Assembly: GCF_032854445.1 (NCBI RefSeq)
Contig: NC_088302.1
Coordinates: forward strand, 26,745,080 to 26,809,079
DNA length: 64,000 nucleotides
Source of the DNA: Liolophura sinensis
Taxonomy: Eukaryota; Mollusca; Polyplacophora; Chitonida; Chitonidae
Reading direction: 5' to 3'
This document shows, in pieces, positions 34,048 through 48,000 of the stretch. The notes under the pieces are model-generated. The model was not told the DNA's origin. It saw nothing but the letters and a program-made list of their open reading frames with translations, and made no database searches. Made by a program: the position numbers and the translations under genes. The first letter of the stretch is position 1. Every line of letters begins with the position of its first letter.

Positions 34048-34740
34048 CTAAATTATTCGACATTTCTGTCAAAAACTAGGCTATCTAGTTTGCAGGCGAG
34101 AGAGTGTCTGCTGCTGTTATCAAAGATCCAGCAATAAATCCAAACCCATGCGCAAAAAGAGTCAGGTCTGGTAGCACTTCAGACAATCAACACGGTCTCG
34201 CAATTTTCGAGATCCTGAATGTGAGAACTGGAGAAATATTAGCAAATCAATATTAGATGATGGTTCGATGGTAATCCTTTGTACTACGCGTATATAAGTC
34301 TTTCCATATCTTCCACTGAGAGCCGTCTCTGCCTGACAAATTACAGGCACGTATTTGTTGTCCAAACCTTTTAATTGTCGCCTTATGTTTCACTGCAAGC
34401 CTGGAATATTTCGGTACATCTAAATGACAATAATCCGGAAATAACTTGACATATAAAAGCAATTACATTTAGTACACTATAAAAAAATACATTACCGCCC
34501 ACATTTAGCTCGAAGGGAAGGGGTGTTAATGGTAGACGACAAAGGCAATCTTTCTCCCTCCCCTGGGATGGCTACCCATTTGAAATCAGCAGGTCTAACA
34601 CTTGACATTTGTGTTGCCCTGTAGAATGGCCCATTTACAAGCGGCCAAATAGCAATTGTTATACCTGTAAATATTTTGTTTTAACTTCTGCACGCTCAGT
34701 GTATATTAACTGTATTAATTACGTAAGCGCTGGCCATGCC
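34048..34740. other. Unassigned DNA
   Basis: Overlapping 67- and 69-codon minus-strand frames without recognisable features. No repeat seen. Confidence 0.5.
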
Positions 34741-35155
34741 GTTACTGTACTGCAAGCTACCCTGCTAAACGCATGGACCGAGTCACTCAGAGCTGGGTCA
34801 GGAGACTCTGTGGAAGTTACCCTGCTAAACGCTTGGACCGAGTCACTCAGAGGACTGGGTCAGGAGACTCCTTGCTACATACCCTGCTAAACGAGTCACT
34901 CAGAGAGCTGGGTCAGAAGAATCTATGCTCTCCGAATGAACACATGGACCGAGTCACTCAGAGTCAGGAGAATCTATTGAAGTTACCCTGCTAAACGCAT
35001 GGATCGAGTCACACAGAGAACTGGGTCAGGAAACTTTATGGAAGTTACCATGCTAAGCGCATGGACCGAGGCACTCAGAGAGCTGGGTCAGGAGACATCG
35101 AAGTTACCCGACTGGACACGTAGACTGAGTCACTCAGAGCGAGGTCAGGAAAATG
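34741..35155 (+). repeat. ~59-bp minisatellite, 7 units
   Basis: Unit blocks: gttaccctgctaaacgcatg, gaccgagtcactcagagagc and tgggtcaggagactctgtgg. The gagtcac mark is at about 34780, 34840, 34893, 34951, 35006, 35068 and 35127 (spacing 53-62). The plus-strand frames of 73-93 codons (repeating MDRVTQ) come from the repeat. Confidence 0.93.
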
Positions 35156-36889
35156 GTCCGTCTTTTGATGGTAACCATGTCTGGATGTGTGCCCATATCG
35201 GATCATTTTTTCTCAAAGCATTCTGCTGTTGTGGTATTTATGCGGATTAGACAATTGGTAAATCTGGTGCAACCGAAGATCGAGATGTATTTTCTTTCTG
35301 AAGGAAGAGCAGTGTTTGTCTGCTTGAGGGTTCGTGATATTCTAGTTTCAACGACTTAAGATATCCAGATATCCAGATCCGTCAGATATCCAGTTATGCA
35401 TTTGGCAACATAAGGTTAGAGTCAGTGTTCAGTAATGTTCACTGAATTTTTGGCGAAAGCTGCGGTGTCTAGTCAGCTTGCCTGTCTTAGACAGAGTTCA
35501 TGTAATGTGACATCCCGCTCTCATCCTGCATTGCCTTGAAACAGATAGGACTGGTGGAATCACAAGTCTATCTCAATTTCACTGGTGATTTCGCTTTTTA
35601 TGATTTCATGCTGCTTTTTTGTTTGAGTTTACTTTGTTGCTTTGTTTTGAATGGGAATCATGGCGAAGGGTTGCCAGTTTTGGGATTTGTCTTCATTTAT
35701 TATGCAATCATAAAACTGCCTTGAATGCCTTAAGCCTGAATGACGAGACACGTGCGAATTTAACCCTTACCAGTTTCAATTTTGGATCAGTCTTCAGATA
35801 AACAGCATACACTCTGATGAATTTTAAATTCAAAGCACCTAAAATAAACAAGAACATCCTGTAAATATGTTGATGATTAGATAACAGTTATTAGAGTACA
35901 GCCCTATGAACAGCGAGAGACCTATAAAAGACTTTTAAAATGCTCTTGTTGCGCCGCATGGCGATTGGCGCTCGGCGCTGAGGGGTCAGAGCAAGGAAAC
36001 AGGACAATTTAACAAGTACGATAAAAATAGGATATACGCTATTTCATGCGACTATAGGTTTCGACAAATCACATCGTCTTAAGGCCGCTTAAGAAAGAGA
36101 CTTGTCTTATTTTCGCTCTACTTGATAAATTTGATGAGTTGATACGACAGATCATGTGAAAGCATCTTTATGTGTTTATACAACCCCTAAAAATTATATG
36201 AAATTCCACAATATTTTTTGGTTGGTTTAACCATTGCCTATTTACTAATAAATGAGCAAAATATAATAAATTACCAAATTTAGATGTGCAAAAATTAATG
36301 TAAATCCTATGTTTGAACTGTTGCATAGTGTAGTCACCAATAAAAATATTTTGCATTGTTCGAGAAGTCCAGGAATATGCACGGGAAGGATTATATTTCA
36401 AGAATCCAACTGTAATAAATTGTCCGCGTAATGTTCTGTTATCGCCTTACAGGTTATGTCCCAGTGGTCATAATTAGTCATCTTCGCAGATCTGTCCATG
36501 CAGCATGGTGTACACAAACCAGTCTCACTTAATCAACCAATGACTGAACACTGCATACATCAGTGGACACCAATGGGATAAAATGACTCTATCGTGATCA
36601 TCGGTTGCCTAGTAAAGGTCGGGAAGCCTTTGATTAATAGTACAATTTACAACTCCAACCATGCGTTGATATATTAAGCTGACTTTCATGTTATCGAGGT
36701 GTATGTTCTTGCTTTTGATTAAAAAATCGCCTTGAATACAAAAAAAAAACACATCTATCAATAGTTATACAAATCTCACTTAACTGACGTTTAATCCACG
36801 TTTAAGGATCTACAAGTACACGTAGAGCCCACTTGCCATGTGAATCTGTGGCCGATGGTTCTGTCAAGTACTAGGCCATACTAAGGTAC
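35156..36889. other. Unassigned DNA
   Basis: A short tandem agatatccag occurs three times at 35360-35393. No gene recognised; frames are below 80 codons. Confidence 0.5.
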
Positions 36890-37248
36890 CGCCCGACAGC
36901 TTCTTAGTCGGGGTGCCTTGCATTTAAAACCACTCCGGGGACGATAGAACCAGGGTCAGTCGTGGGTCAGGTCACACAAATACCTTAAAAGAGGACGTTG
37001 TAGCTTCCTCGTTTGGCGTTCAGCAATAAGGGGATACTGAAACTACTAGTTGACCTGTATCAGTATAATGGCTTGGCTGGTGCGACTTACTTGCCTTTGG
37101 TAAGTCGTCAGTGAAGCACCACTAGATAAAAGAGCGGTGGAAATCCGTCCTGCAACAAGGAGGCACATTACACGTAAATTCACACTAAGGACTCTTTCGT
37201 CGTCCTATGACTGAAAAATTGTTAAACGCTTAACACTCTCTCACTGAC
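36890..37248 (+). mobile_element. Family B element, longest copy
   Basis: Blocks shared with the other copies, in order: tgggtcaggtcacac, tgtatcagtataatg, gacttacttgcctttggtaa, cactagataaaagagcggtg, gaaatccgtcctgcaacaag, ggcacattacacg, cctatgactgaaaaattgtt and aaacgcttaacactctctca. Between 36890 and 36960 it has extra 5' sequence that is absent from the 16.4-kb copy. Its 5' limit is uncertain. Confidence 0.72.
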
Positions 37249-38084
37249 TTGCATTTAAAAATGCATTTTTTGGGGGCATTTTAAAACGGAGCTCAACATT
37301 TTACAATCATTTGTTGTAAAAAAAAAAACGACACTAAAAATGAATTAAAAAGGTGACAGTACTTGAAGAGCTGCTTTTTCGTGAATGGTATCAAATGTAT
37401 TCAAGGTGGTCCACAAATTTCGTTCAGTGTGAAATCTGCCTAGGACAGCAATGTTTTCATGTCTCATTTGTGAACCAGATTTTTTATGAACATACGCCCC
37501 GGTTTTTCTCCACGGACACCTATAGAAAGTTTATTCTCTGCAATCAACTACCAGTAAGACCTTCCTCTGACACCTGTGGTATCAACGATGTCAATCAGAA
37601 TTAAGGCCAAGGGACCAGGGTAACTCTCCCACAACATCAATGTCACGCGAACCGCTGATTAATCCAGTTATTGGAGGGGCCAGTTCTTTCATAGCCTCCT
37701 ATGCCGGTCACGACCGAGCTTTGGAATCTTTATTATACCCCAAGCTCTAAATTACAACTGCTTAGGTTTAAAAGTCATACAAATTCTACACATGCAGTTT
37801 TTATACGTATAATCCTGATGCACACTGAAACTAGTAAGGTGAATACACCACATGAAAGAAAGTGCGTACATTTAAATTCATGTGGATAACATTGAATGTA
37901 ACACAACTGCAGACATTGAACTACAAAGGTCACATTATGTGAGCTTTTCTGAAGAGACAAGGACTTTGACATTATATATAGAGCTCCTTATTTGTGGCAT
38001 TGATATACATACAACTGTAAAAGTTCATATTTTATTAACCATGAGTATCCTTAAATAAGTATGTTTTCAAAAAAGTGAAGCCTG
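37249..38084. other. Unassigned DNA
   Basis: An 83-codon plus-strand frame (37353-37604) has no recognisable domain. No repeat seen. Confidence 0.45.
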
Positions 38085-38282
38085 CCGAGGACTGGTGGGT
38101 AATGGTGCGGGCCTTTCATTTACTAGCATGCACGAGTTGCGGGGTCAAACCCGGTCGTGGACAAAGAAATTTGTAGATTCCCCGCTCGTGTGGCCGTTTG
38201 CACAGCATGGCACGCGACACGTGGGAAAGTTAGTCAGAAACCGATTTCCTTCAACTATAAACACCAATCAAACAAAAAAATA
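38085..38282 (+). mobile_element. tRNA-headed SINE of a second subfamily
   Basis: The head ctggtgggtaatggtgcggg followed by ggggtcaaacccggtcgtgg resembles tRNA A and B boxes. The body (ctcgtgtggccgtttgcaca) differs from the common SINE. The 3' end, ctataaacaccaatcaaaca, shares the caccaatcaaa tail. The shared tail suggests use of the same LINE machinery. No clear target duplication seen. Confidence 0.62.
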
Positions 38283-41010
38283 CATTTTAGCAAGACGACG
38301 AAATCAGCAATCACATGAATAAAAAGAATATTAAAGATACTGTATATATCAAAGGCAAAGATTGTCTGTGTTTCATGTAGGTGTAAATGGTTTCCCAGTC
38401 AGGTGTAAAGAGTGATTGTCTAGTTAACTGACGCGAACTAATGGAGTTTCTTGGCTCTACTTTACCGGAACTACCCAAATAAAACGGTCAGTGTCTTGCT
38501 AGATAATTTATATGAGAGTCTGGTCTATGTGGAAAGTGTTGTCATAACTCACACTTACATTCCCTGTACGAAGGGAAATGGTAAAACGGAATATTTAACA
38601 TACTATGTAACAATGATAGAGATAAAATGATCTTCTTGTAGAGGATTTGGGTAGGCGAAATGTGCTGTCTCGAGAAATTGGAAAATTGTTCCAAAATGAG
38701 GCTGGAGGATATTGAGAAAAGACAATTACCCCAAGTCCAAGATGTATCCGGGAGGCATTTCACTAGGGGCTGGCCAACATAAGAGTAATACTCGCCTTCG
38801 TATTCCAATATCAAGTCTCACCGACTGTCCCTCCTACCTAATTCTACACAAGCCAGTGGAAATGCCGAACGAACCCCATGGTCTTAAGATCAGCTTGTCG
38901 TAACTTTATCTATGGTAAACGTCACACCAGTCATTCAACAATACTTTCCCCACCCTCACAAGCATCCATATTTTCATCGATTGATTGATTGATATTTGTT
39001 AACCATGCAAATACAACGAAACAATTGTAGCTGTGTGGCAAAATAATGACTCGTGTATGTAATATATCATCAGCCAAATGTAGAATCTGCCTGCACGGCA
39101 GGAATAGAGTTCATTGGGATAGAACACGTCTTGGCGTTATTGGAAGCTATTTAATTCCGTAGGACCCTTAGTCCTAAATAAGAAACAGGGTAGGTTTGCT
39201 TGGCACAGCGGTCTTTGATGTCTAGAGGTCTGCCTCGTGTGTGATAGATGTTTAAACCCACTTGTTTAATAGGACAAGCATTTAAGCTGACTAGGGCAGT
39301 GTCTGGTGAATAAAAATACTTGACGTACATTCACTGGTAATTTGGAAGGCAAAATCCGATCACCCAAATTATGGCCAAATATTTCATCTGCTTATTAAAA
39401 TATTGCACACAGCGGGCATAAATTGCATTGTCCTAAATGTCCACCTTCAAATATGTCAAAGCAAAGCGGACGTTAACACGATTCAGCTTCAAATGCTTCT
39501 CTGGAGCACTTAACAAATTGTCGCAGAAGAATTGTTCAAGTCTGTAGTTTTGTGCCTCTGTGCATAAGTATAACTCTTCGGAAGTTTCTTGAAGCCAGAT
39601 CATGAACTTAAACGACAAGGATATGTTGGGAAAAGATACAAAAGGTCCGAAGTGATAGGCCATGTTAATCATCATTTTCACTTCATGACTAAACGGCGAC
39701 ATACGTGTTGTTTACGTGACATACGTCTGGATGGCGCTCTCTGCTTCGTTTAACGAAACCAACGCTTACAAGCATTACAACGATTACAGAGGTAAAACGT
39801 ATGGCAAAGAATCAAAATTAGTGTGTTTTGGTATTTGAGAACACATACTGTAAAGTATATTTTACATCAGGCAGAGTATTGCCCCGACTGTGAACACGAA
39901 TGCTTGAACTGCCCATGATAACAGAGAATGGATGGAATTATTTAAAACGTAGTCCGTTTTGCTTTCGCTCGTTTTAAGCAATGATGTATGTCTACCATAA
40001 ATGTCTCCCCGACTTCGCAACAGAAATCAAGTGATAAATTGATGTGAACTATATAGCCACTTGATCTGTCTGTAAGGAAAATCACTAAATGTTATTTTTT
40101 TGTCAGTAACGTGTTACTGAATATTAAATGTGGAACTGTGATATCAATTGCATTCTGTAGAATACTTTTATCATTGATATCGCAACTCAATCTTTTATAC
40201 AATACACATCAAAGAGCGTTCGAGTTTCTTGTCAAAGATTCTAATTTCAGGAGGGCATCTGAAGCTAAGATGCACCTAATCTAAAGAGAGCCCTATCATG
40301 GCGGCTTGAGTGGGTCGGCCTGATCTCAGAGTAATTTCCTAACCATGCCCTGATGCGTCAGCACGTCGACTTTGGCCATCAATAACGGGTTTGTTACTAA
40401 CCTGTCTCCAGTGATCCCAGGAATTACCGTGTCACTTCCTCCAGCCCATCCTAGGCTCTGTATCTTCTCAAAGACAAGGAAACAATTCCTAACCGTCCAT
40501 CGAGCCGACACAATTGTTTTAATCATTTAAGGTGTACACAAAACTAAGCGCTTTTTGCTGATCTTTAGATTAATACACGCTTATTAAGATTGCTGTATAT
40601 GTTTTAAGATGGCATGATACGGTTCCTCGTCATTGTTATATAGGCCACACATTTGTATGTCCGGGTTTCGTTTAGGTTCCATCCCAAAGATATAATCGCA
40701 CAAGTAGGCTCAAATCAAAACATATACATGTGGTACACCAAATAACTTCGTTTAGTCTGTGTATTGGACGAAATTGACCTCTCTTCCACCATTGACCTCT
40801 CCTCTACCTCTCTTGCAAATTAGTCGGCGTACATGATTTATCAGGCATGTTACTATGGCTCAGACAAGGCTTACATGGCTTATATTAATATTACATCATA
40901 GTTATAATGATAAAACTTTTCAGCTGGTACATCAGCAAAATGTTGACTGTATGCACATGCATGAGCGTATTCCTTTAATGACATACAGGTGTTAGTAACG
41001 AGGTTACACA
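38283..41010. other. Unassigned DNA
   Basis: Frames of 89-90 codons on the minus strand (38542-38814, 39433-39702) are unrecognised. A stretch at 39190-39300 beginning ttgcttggcacagcggt may be an eroded tRNA-like SINE head without a tail. No tandem array. Confidence 0.45.
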
Positions 41011-41255
41011 TTAGCTTTGTTAGCGCAGCGTGATGACCCAGTAGTTTCTCACCAATGCGGTCGATGTGAATTCAAGTCCAGCTCATGCTGGCTTCATCTC
41101 CGGCCATACATGAGAAGGTCTGCAGCAGCCTGAGGATGGTGATGGATTTCCCCCTGGCACTGGCCGGTTTCCACCCACCATAATACTGGCCGCCGTCGTA
41201 TAAGTGAAATATTCTTGAGTACGGCGTAAAACACCAATCAAATAAATAAATAAAT
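41011..41255 (+). mobile_element. Near-complete SINE, head eroded
   Basis: It starts within the head (ttagctttgttagcgcagcg), retains the B-box region (gaattcaagtccagctcatg), the core, the ccaccataatactggccgcc block and a full tail with aaataaataaataaat. The first ~20 bp carrying the A box are missing or unrecognisable. Confidence 0.93.
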
Positions 41256-41429
41256 GTTTTGTTTCCTGATTCTTGTTCAGAACATGAAAGACGAGTTTCA
41301 TATTACTAAGTGTCTGTAGAAAACCCAGCACAGAAAGCCTAAATTACTTTCCCGCAAGTATTATCTATTGGTGAAAGACACCAAGTAGATTTGCGTTTGA
41401 ATTTCAATCCCCTTATCTGCTGGTAATTC

Positions 41430-41482
41430 TTATGTGTTTAGCCTGTTGGTGTTTAACGGCGTAATAAAGAACGTTTTACATT
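41430..41482 (-). mobile_element. Very degenerate SINE tail
   Basis: gcctgttggtgtttaacggc and gtaataaagaacgttttaca weakly match the minus-strand tail. Tentative. Confidence 0.32.
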
Positions 41483-41529
41483 TTCGTTTAAAAGATATAT
41501 ACGTCCAGTGTGTACGTGATGAAACCTGG

Positions 41530-41630
41530 CGTGTTCACAGTAACGCAAGTGTACTCACAATAACACGAGCGTGCTCACAGTAACACAAACGTGCTCAAAG
41601 TAACACGACCGTGCTCACAGTATCACAAGC
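41530..41630 (+). repeat. 20-bp minisatellite, 5 units
   Basis: Unit: cgtgctcacagtaacacaaa. The gtg(c/t)tc or gtactc mark is at 41531, 41551, 41571, 41591 and 41611, exactly 20 bp apart. Confidence 0.93.
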
Positions 41631-44600
41631 ACCATTTAACGAATTTACGTGACAAGCCTAACTTAAATCCGCCGACGAACTTACGATCAAGACCCAGATT
41701 CCAATCAACGATCTCAACTAAACAACTGGGGCTATACCAACGTTTTAACGAAATGAGCAATAAGCATATCTGTTGTCTGCAAATAGCAGTAAAATTAATT
41801 AAGTTTTTTATGTGCCTTTTGTTTTAAGGTTACTATGCACGGACAATTTGCAATTTATAGTCTAAATAAAATTTAGCAGCGCTACCTGAACCATCCCTAA
41901 TCCCCTGTATGGCCACTTTCAGTGTTCGTAAACTTGTTTTCAATCACCATCAATCTTCATCCACTTATTGATCATTTCTTATTTTTCGTTGAATCATCTA
42001 AGTCTTTTATTGAATAAGTTTGTAGCAGCATCCAACAAAACGACAAAAATATGAAAAAAATATATAAACTTAAATGAAGAAATGCTGCTACATCTGCTGA
42101 ACACAAACATTTAGACAAGGATAGCTTGCCTTCAATTTTGGGAAGAAATCATTATTTTAGCACATGTATTTGTCGTACCTGCCTATTTTTTTTTCATACA
42201 CACAAAGCAAGGCAACAACAGTATGATTAGATCTAGACACCGTTTTACGGTAATAAGCCTGTTTGTCGATTTGTCTAACACCAGCACCCCCATAATAATC
42301 GGACTGAGACTTTGCTTTAAAACTCACTCCGTTATAAATTTGTTACTCACATCATGCAGTTCCAATTCGGACGACACGGGCAACTTTCCGGGTTTTACGG
42401 TTTCATCCTCGTCTTCATCCAGTCACGACCACGACCGATTTCACAAAAGCAGGATCCCAAAAACTTAATACACTCTGTCACTCTTAAGGGGTTTTGATTA
42501 AATATTTAGTAAGCCATACCCCGTATGTAATATTATAGTAAACTTAAATGTTTCCACGGTACTCCCGGGGGGTATTTGACAAGCCCCTAGAACGAACAAA
42601 AGTCAAAGATAACGGAAGACGGATGACATTACTACAGATACAAGCTATCCTGTCGACATCCACATCTTTTGTACAAGCTTAGCTGTCTTCCATATTTTTC
42701 ACACACAAAGAGGTTTGGTTTTGCACTCGTATGCTATCTGTTCCGCCCTTGTAACTAGTCATTGATTGATTGGTCTCATATCACTTGGTTAATTGAGGTG
42801 CTCACCTCCAAAAAGCCTAGTCTAGACGGCCAAAATGCTGGGTTGAACACATCAGCGATAAAACTGAAGCTGTAGGTGCAGAAAAATGGTTGTCATAAAA
42901 ACGTAACCCAGAAACAGTTCAGTATTAAAGTTTCTTTCTTTTATTTCTAAAGCACCTTAATTTATTCATGGTGTAATAATACAAACTACATACATCTGTA
43001 ATAAAGATATTTTATTGAGAACAGGGACAGAATGTGGATATCACGATTTTCGGCTAAAGAGAATCAATAGATAGTTTAATACCATGGTGTTGACTTTACT
43101 GATGGTTGAAATACGCATTTAGTTGGAGTACGGGAAGCCCTGTCTCTGTTGTAGGGGATTACGAAGAACTAAACAGTTATCCTGCTGGTTTAGGTATAAC
43201 CATTGCATTTTCCACCGGGTGATTCAGTGGTAACTTCTTCAACGTTGTAGATTGTTAGACAATTTGACTTCCGGGAAACATCTAGACAATATTGATGGAT
43301 ACCAGACTATTCGTTTCATGAACCTATTACACGTGAATCATGACGTGCCTTCGGTAATATAGTTTCTAACACTGCTTTTTTCCTAATAAAACAGTGTAAT
43401 ATATATACCTAATACAATAACTTAAAGAAACATGTACCTTTACGACAAAAATTCAAGTGGATACATGTCCTTTCGCGCAAATTTGTTACAGCCGTGTTTT
43501 GAGAGCAATAGGAAAGTAACTCCGGATAATGATGCCATTTAGGTCTCCATTTCGGTTTAATGGCGGAGTGATGGTCTACCCACCACTCTTCGTATTATAA
43601 ATTCCACATCTCTCTTTAAATCACGGCTTAAAATATATCTCCTTGAGCAATTTGATTAAGACGCATTTTGGTTGCTTATGTAGGTTAATGACCCAAAAAA
43701 GTTCCGTAAAGTTCATCCTAAGGTTTCCAACATCTTTTATGCTTACTGATTGCGAACATTTGTTTGTTACCATGTATGTTTATATATGTCACAATGTTAT
43801 ATCACCATTACCATTAATCTATGTATATACTCTATTACATAACATTCTACTTTTCATGGGATAGGACAAGCTCTTGTGAGCTTTATTCCTGCTTAATGTA
43901 TTACTTGTGTATACTTATATACTTAATTTAAGGTTTATGGGGAATAAGAAATGTAAATGGAAATAATTTAGAACCATTATCAAGACAAGAGACAGCTAAT
44001 TAACTAACTATTACCAGAGACATGAAAACACAACAATAAATAAACTGAACTCAAACGTGAACTAATAATTTTAGGGCTTGTACTAAATCTGATGAATTTA
44101 TTTCAGATTTAGGTAGGCTGTTACTGTCATTTGTGGTTGTTGGGCCGGCATAATGAAAGTAGTTTCAAAAACAACTTCACAGCAATATTTTCTTTATTGG
44201 TAGTCAAGTTTTGATTGACTAATAGCCCGCAGACGAAAGGCAAGTATGTTTTATCCGTGGAATCGTACTGATTAGAACACGTTCAGTTAACAGTAACTGT
44301 AATATGAGCTACTTCCAAGCATTTCGGTCAACAAACCAGTCCGGAATTTCTTCGCTCCTGCCAAGATACACAGTTATTATACATATTGCTATAAAACGAC
44401 CGCGTCCGCGTGGAGACAAAATTACTGTCGTCTTAGTTCGTCTACACAATACGAGTATGGATCTCACAGTATTGTCGTGAAGCTCTGTTTGGCAGACATC
44501 CTCAATGTCCAACACGGAAGCACAGACATAAAGTCAATAAAATCGAAAAATAGAGAATTACCACAGGTTTCCACAGACGGTATAACAACTTCACATCCTC

Positions 44601-44980
44601 CAGCATAGGATGAACTAGTGGGAAGGATTATAATCGAATAGCTGGTCCCCAAACAGTGTTTCACATCGGGTTTTTTCTGTATGTATGTAATACATACAGT
44701 AATGGTAGCACTAATGGCATTGTATTTATATGCCTCTAAGAACGGAATGGGAGAAAAAAAAACGTGAATGGAGACATCCCGCCTTCCTGTTGTTTGCAGA
44801 AATGGATAGACAGATGTGATTGGTAACTTGATTGAGCCTTATCTGTAGACACTATTTATCGAACGCGTGACCAAAGAAAGAGCACATTTATCTGACAGAT
44901 CACTGGATGACTTTCCAAAGGGTCCTTCAGTTGCAACAATAAATGTAAAATTAGTAGTAGTGCAATTTCCTTTATAAATT
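41631..44980. other. Gene-poor AT-rich DNA
   Basis: Frames reach at most 81 codons (42223-42468, with a Ser run) and have no recognisable domain or splice support. No tandem or inverted repeat recognised. Confidence 0.45.
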
Positions 44981-45034
44981 TACGAATTGTCTTGGGTACG
45001 GCGTAAAATACCTACCAAAAAAACTAAATAAATA
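44981..45034 (+). mobile_element. SINE 3' tail fragment, diverged
   Basis: acgaattgtcttgggtacgg, cgtaaaatacctaccaaaaa, aactaaataaata. It matches the tail with substitutions. Confidence 0.68.
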
Positions 45035-48000
45035 CATTGCAATTGCGGTATAGGCGCTGGCTGTCAGAGGGAAAGTGTTTACGTAGATCTGTACGGACGT
45101 TGACCTCAAGGACAATACCAAATGTACAGGATGTTTTGGCATTTTTAGAGTTAAAACTATTAAAATTATGGAGATGATAAAGACACGAAAACAAAAACAA
45201 TTATTTGTTTTAAATGTAACGAAAAATGGAAAGGAGTATGATGAAAAGTGAAGATCAGTGCTTTCCCAATTTTTTATCAAAGGTGTACCACTTCTACATA
45301 TTTCTTTTATGACTGATGTTGTTAGGTCATCAAAAAAGGATTTGTGTCAACTGGTTACAGATTGAGATCTAATTCATTGTTCACTGTATTTTCCGACTGA
45401 TGTATTTTTGATTTTTCGCTGCATTCAAATCTATCGGGAAAAGAATCCTGAGAAAGATCCTTTCGATTATGTTCAACATAAAACCTCGACAAAGCAGTGT
45501 AGTAAACAATTTAACTCTAAAATAAATTGATGATTCTCGTCCCCTGACTAACATTCGCACATAACTCTAGGAAAGCAAAACAAATCATCCCACACAACAT
45601 TAAAAACATCTAATTCCAATGCTTTTTGCACTTCTGTTGCAGAAAAAAACATTGGCAGCTAATAAAAACCTATTACCCAATTCCTCAAGCCCCCGATTAT
45701 CATTTACTTCCTGTTAGCGATTGTTTTTCCTGCACAGAAATTGTGAAAGAAAAACAATCAAGGTTCATCATGAAAATAACTTGATGCCCAGTGTCCGCCA
45801 TTACGAGCACATATACCAGTTCGCATTCACATCGAAGGCTATTTATTTTGATGTTGATGGAGTTACTTCTTTGTTAATGACAACTGAATCGAGCAACACT
45901 GTACGGCAAGGACGATGGCGTGGTTATTTTATCGACAGATAATTATCGATTACAGCATTACTGGGCGTTATATTGGACACTTTGTTAAAAATGAAATAAT
46001 GCTGCAAATATATATCAGCCCTGAGTACCAAAAATAAAACATTTACGAAGCATTCAATGGTTAAATTTAATTTGGAGTTTTAGTTAAAACAGGTCAATAA
46101 TCCATAAATCGATTATCGATTTTCCTTTATCACTGTGGTAAAGAGGGTCCGGAAAGAGGTTGGCTAGTGGATTTAGTGTCTAGCTCACGGTGCGGTAGGA
46201 GTCAGTGATGACACGCGGATTACCATAACCTGATCGAAAATCTTCTTTCAGGCAGGTTATACTGTATTTTGCACGTTCCTTTCCTCACAACGTGTCACCT
46301 GGTTCTGTATGTTACATTTCACCTTTCCCAAGCTCCTATCCAGTGTCTATATATAAACACTGAGACAGTTTAATAGAAGATATTTTAGTCTGAATTAATC
46401 TGAGATTTTTCATAAAACCAAACCTCCGTTCCACAACATTAATTGGGATTCCTTGCAGTGCATATGTTACAGATAGTGTATGGTTCACACGACAGGCACA
46501 AAAATGCCAGAATGTGCCAAAATGGCATTCTGTCCAAAATCACATTTCAGAGTAATGACTGGGGTAACTTTGACTGAAGTAATTGTCGAATGGTAAAACG
46601 ACACGCCAGAGAATGTTTGGTCAGTTCCCGTTTGTAGGGTGTGTGTGATAAGAAAGAAAACAAAATAACAATGTAAATATATTTGTTTTACTATTTATGT
46701 GAGATTCATTCGCTGATATAATAACAGCATATCTACACAAATCTTTTATCTTTACATAAAAATAGTTTGCCAAGGCGTGAAAAATCTCAGTCAACAGGAA
46801 AGAAGACAGGGTCTTGTGAAGGTATGGTTAGCCTCCACAGGTATATATCGTCATGTGTCAATCCTGTACGCCTATACGTTTTACTTGAAAGCCTCCCTTC
46901 AAGGCTCTTTTGTACTTACAATTGGAATACAACCCTTTATAATAACTATGTAAATATGGATAAATATGAACGTACATATGAATGACGATATGATTATCTG
47001 ATGTCAACTTTCATTGTGTTCATGCATCTAACTCTCAAGGGATATAGCGAGGCGGGTTGACGTTTTTGTAGACGCCATATCCGAACTTTGAACAACACAT
47101 AACCGTGTAGACCATTGAATGGGCCCTGTCATAATTTATAAACTGCCATTGTTTTCATTCACGCTTGCGTCAGTCTTCCATAAAGTAACACGATAGTGAT
47201 TATACATATAGTTTTTAACAGTATGGCTGCGTTAAAGGGTTACTTATAATAACTACATTATAAAACACTGAGTCGATCAATTTAATTATCTAGTTGCAGT
47301 TGTCTGTTTGGAATCTGCACACCGAGGAGACTTTTTCCACCAAATCTTGTGGTTTTAGACTTCTCATGTCAAACTGCTGAGCTGCACTGATTTCTTCCGG
47401 ACGCCATACAAGTCGCTTCAATGAATTCGCATCGACAGTCAGAAAGAAGGTCGACAACAGATTCTCAACAACGATCGACAATATTTGAAAGCGTCCAGCC
47501 CTCAGGCGGTTGAAATGAAAGCTTGAGAGCTCTTGATGGAATGATCGATTCCAAATGCCAGCAGGGCCATGCTTTGCACATTTGCACATGACCAATGCCA
47601 AATGGAAGTGTTAAAGAATTTCTCTTAATTTTCAAGAAAACAGGGTTATGTATTCTCACCTAAGTGTGTATTTCTAATCCCTAGAATGTTTCTTGTGTCT
47701 GCCTTGACACGGCTTTCCCCATATTCACTTTACATATGCATGTATTTACGTAAAAGGAAATCGGCAATCCGTACTTTTAGTATGAAATTTTGAACAATCC
47801 CCAAGCTTATGCATTTTTCAAAGAACTCAATTATTTATTACTTCTTCTTTGTTAATTTTTTTTTCGCCTAGAATGATTTTTCGGATCAGTACCATAGATA
47901 CATGGTACATTCAAAGTTCCTTTTTTTTAAGTCATTTTAATCATTTTGCATAAGTAAAACGCGAGCGATGTACCTATTTTTCAAAATTGAGTGCAGTCTG

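Noticed and set aside
47290-47601. 103-codon minus-strand frame as a terminal exon
   Set aside because: No recognisable domain, no convincing acceptor, and an overlapping frame of similar quality on the same strand (47465-47659).
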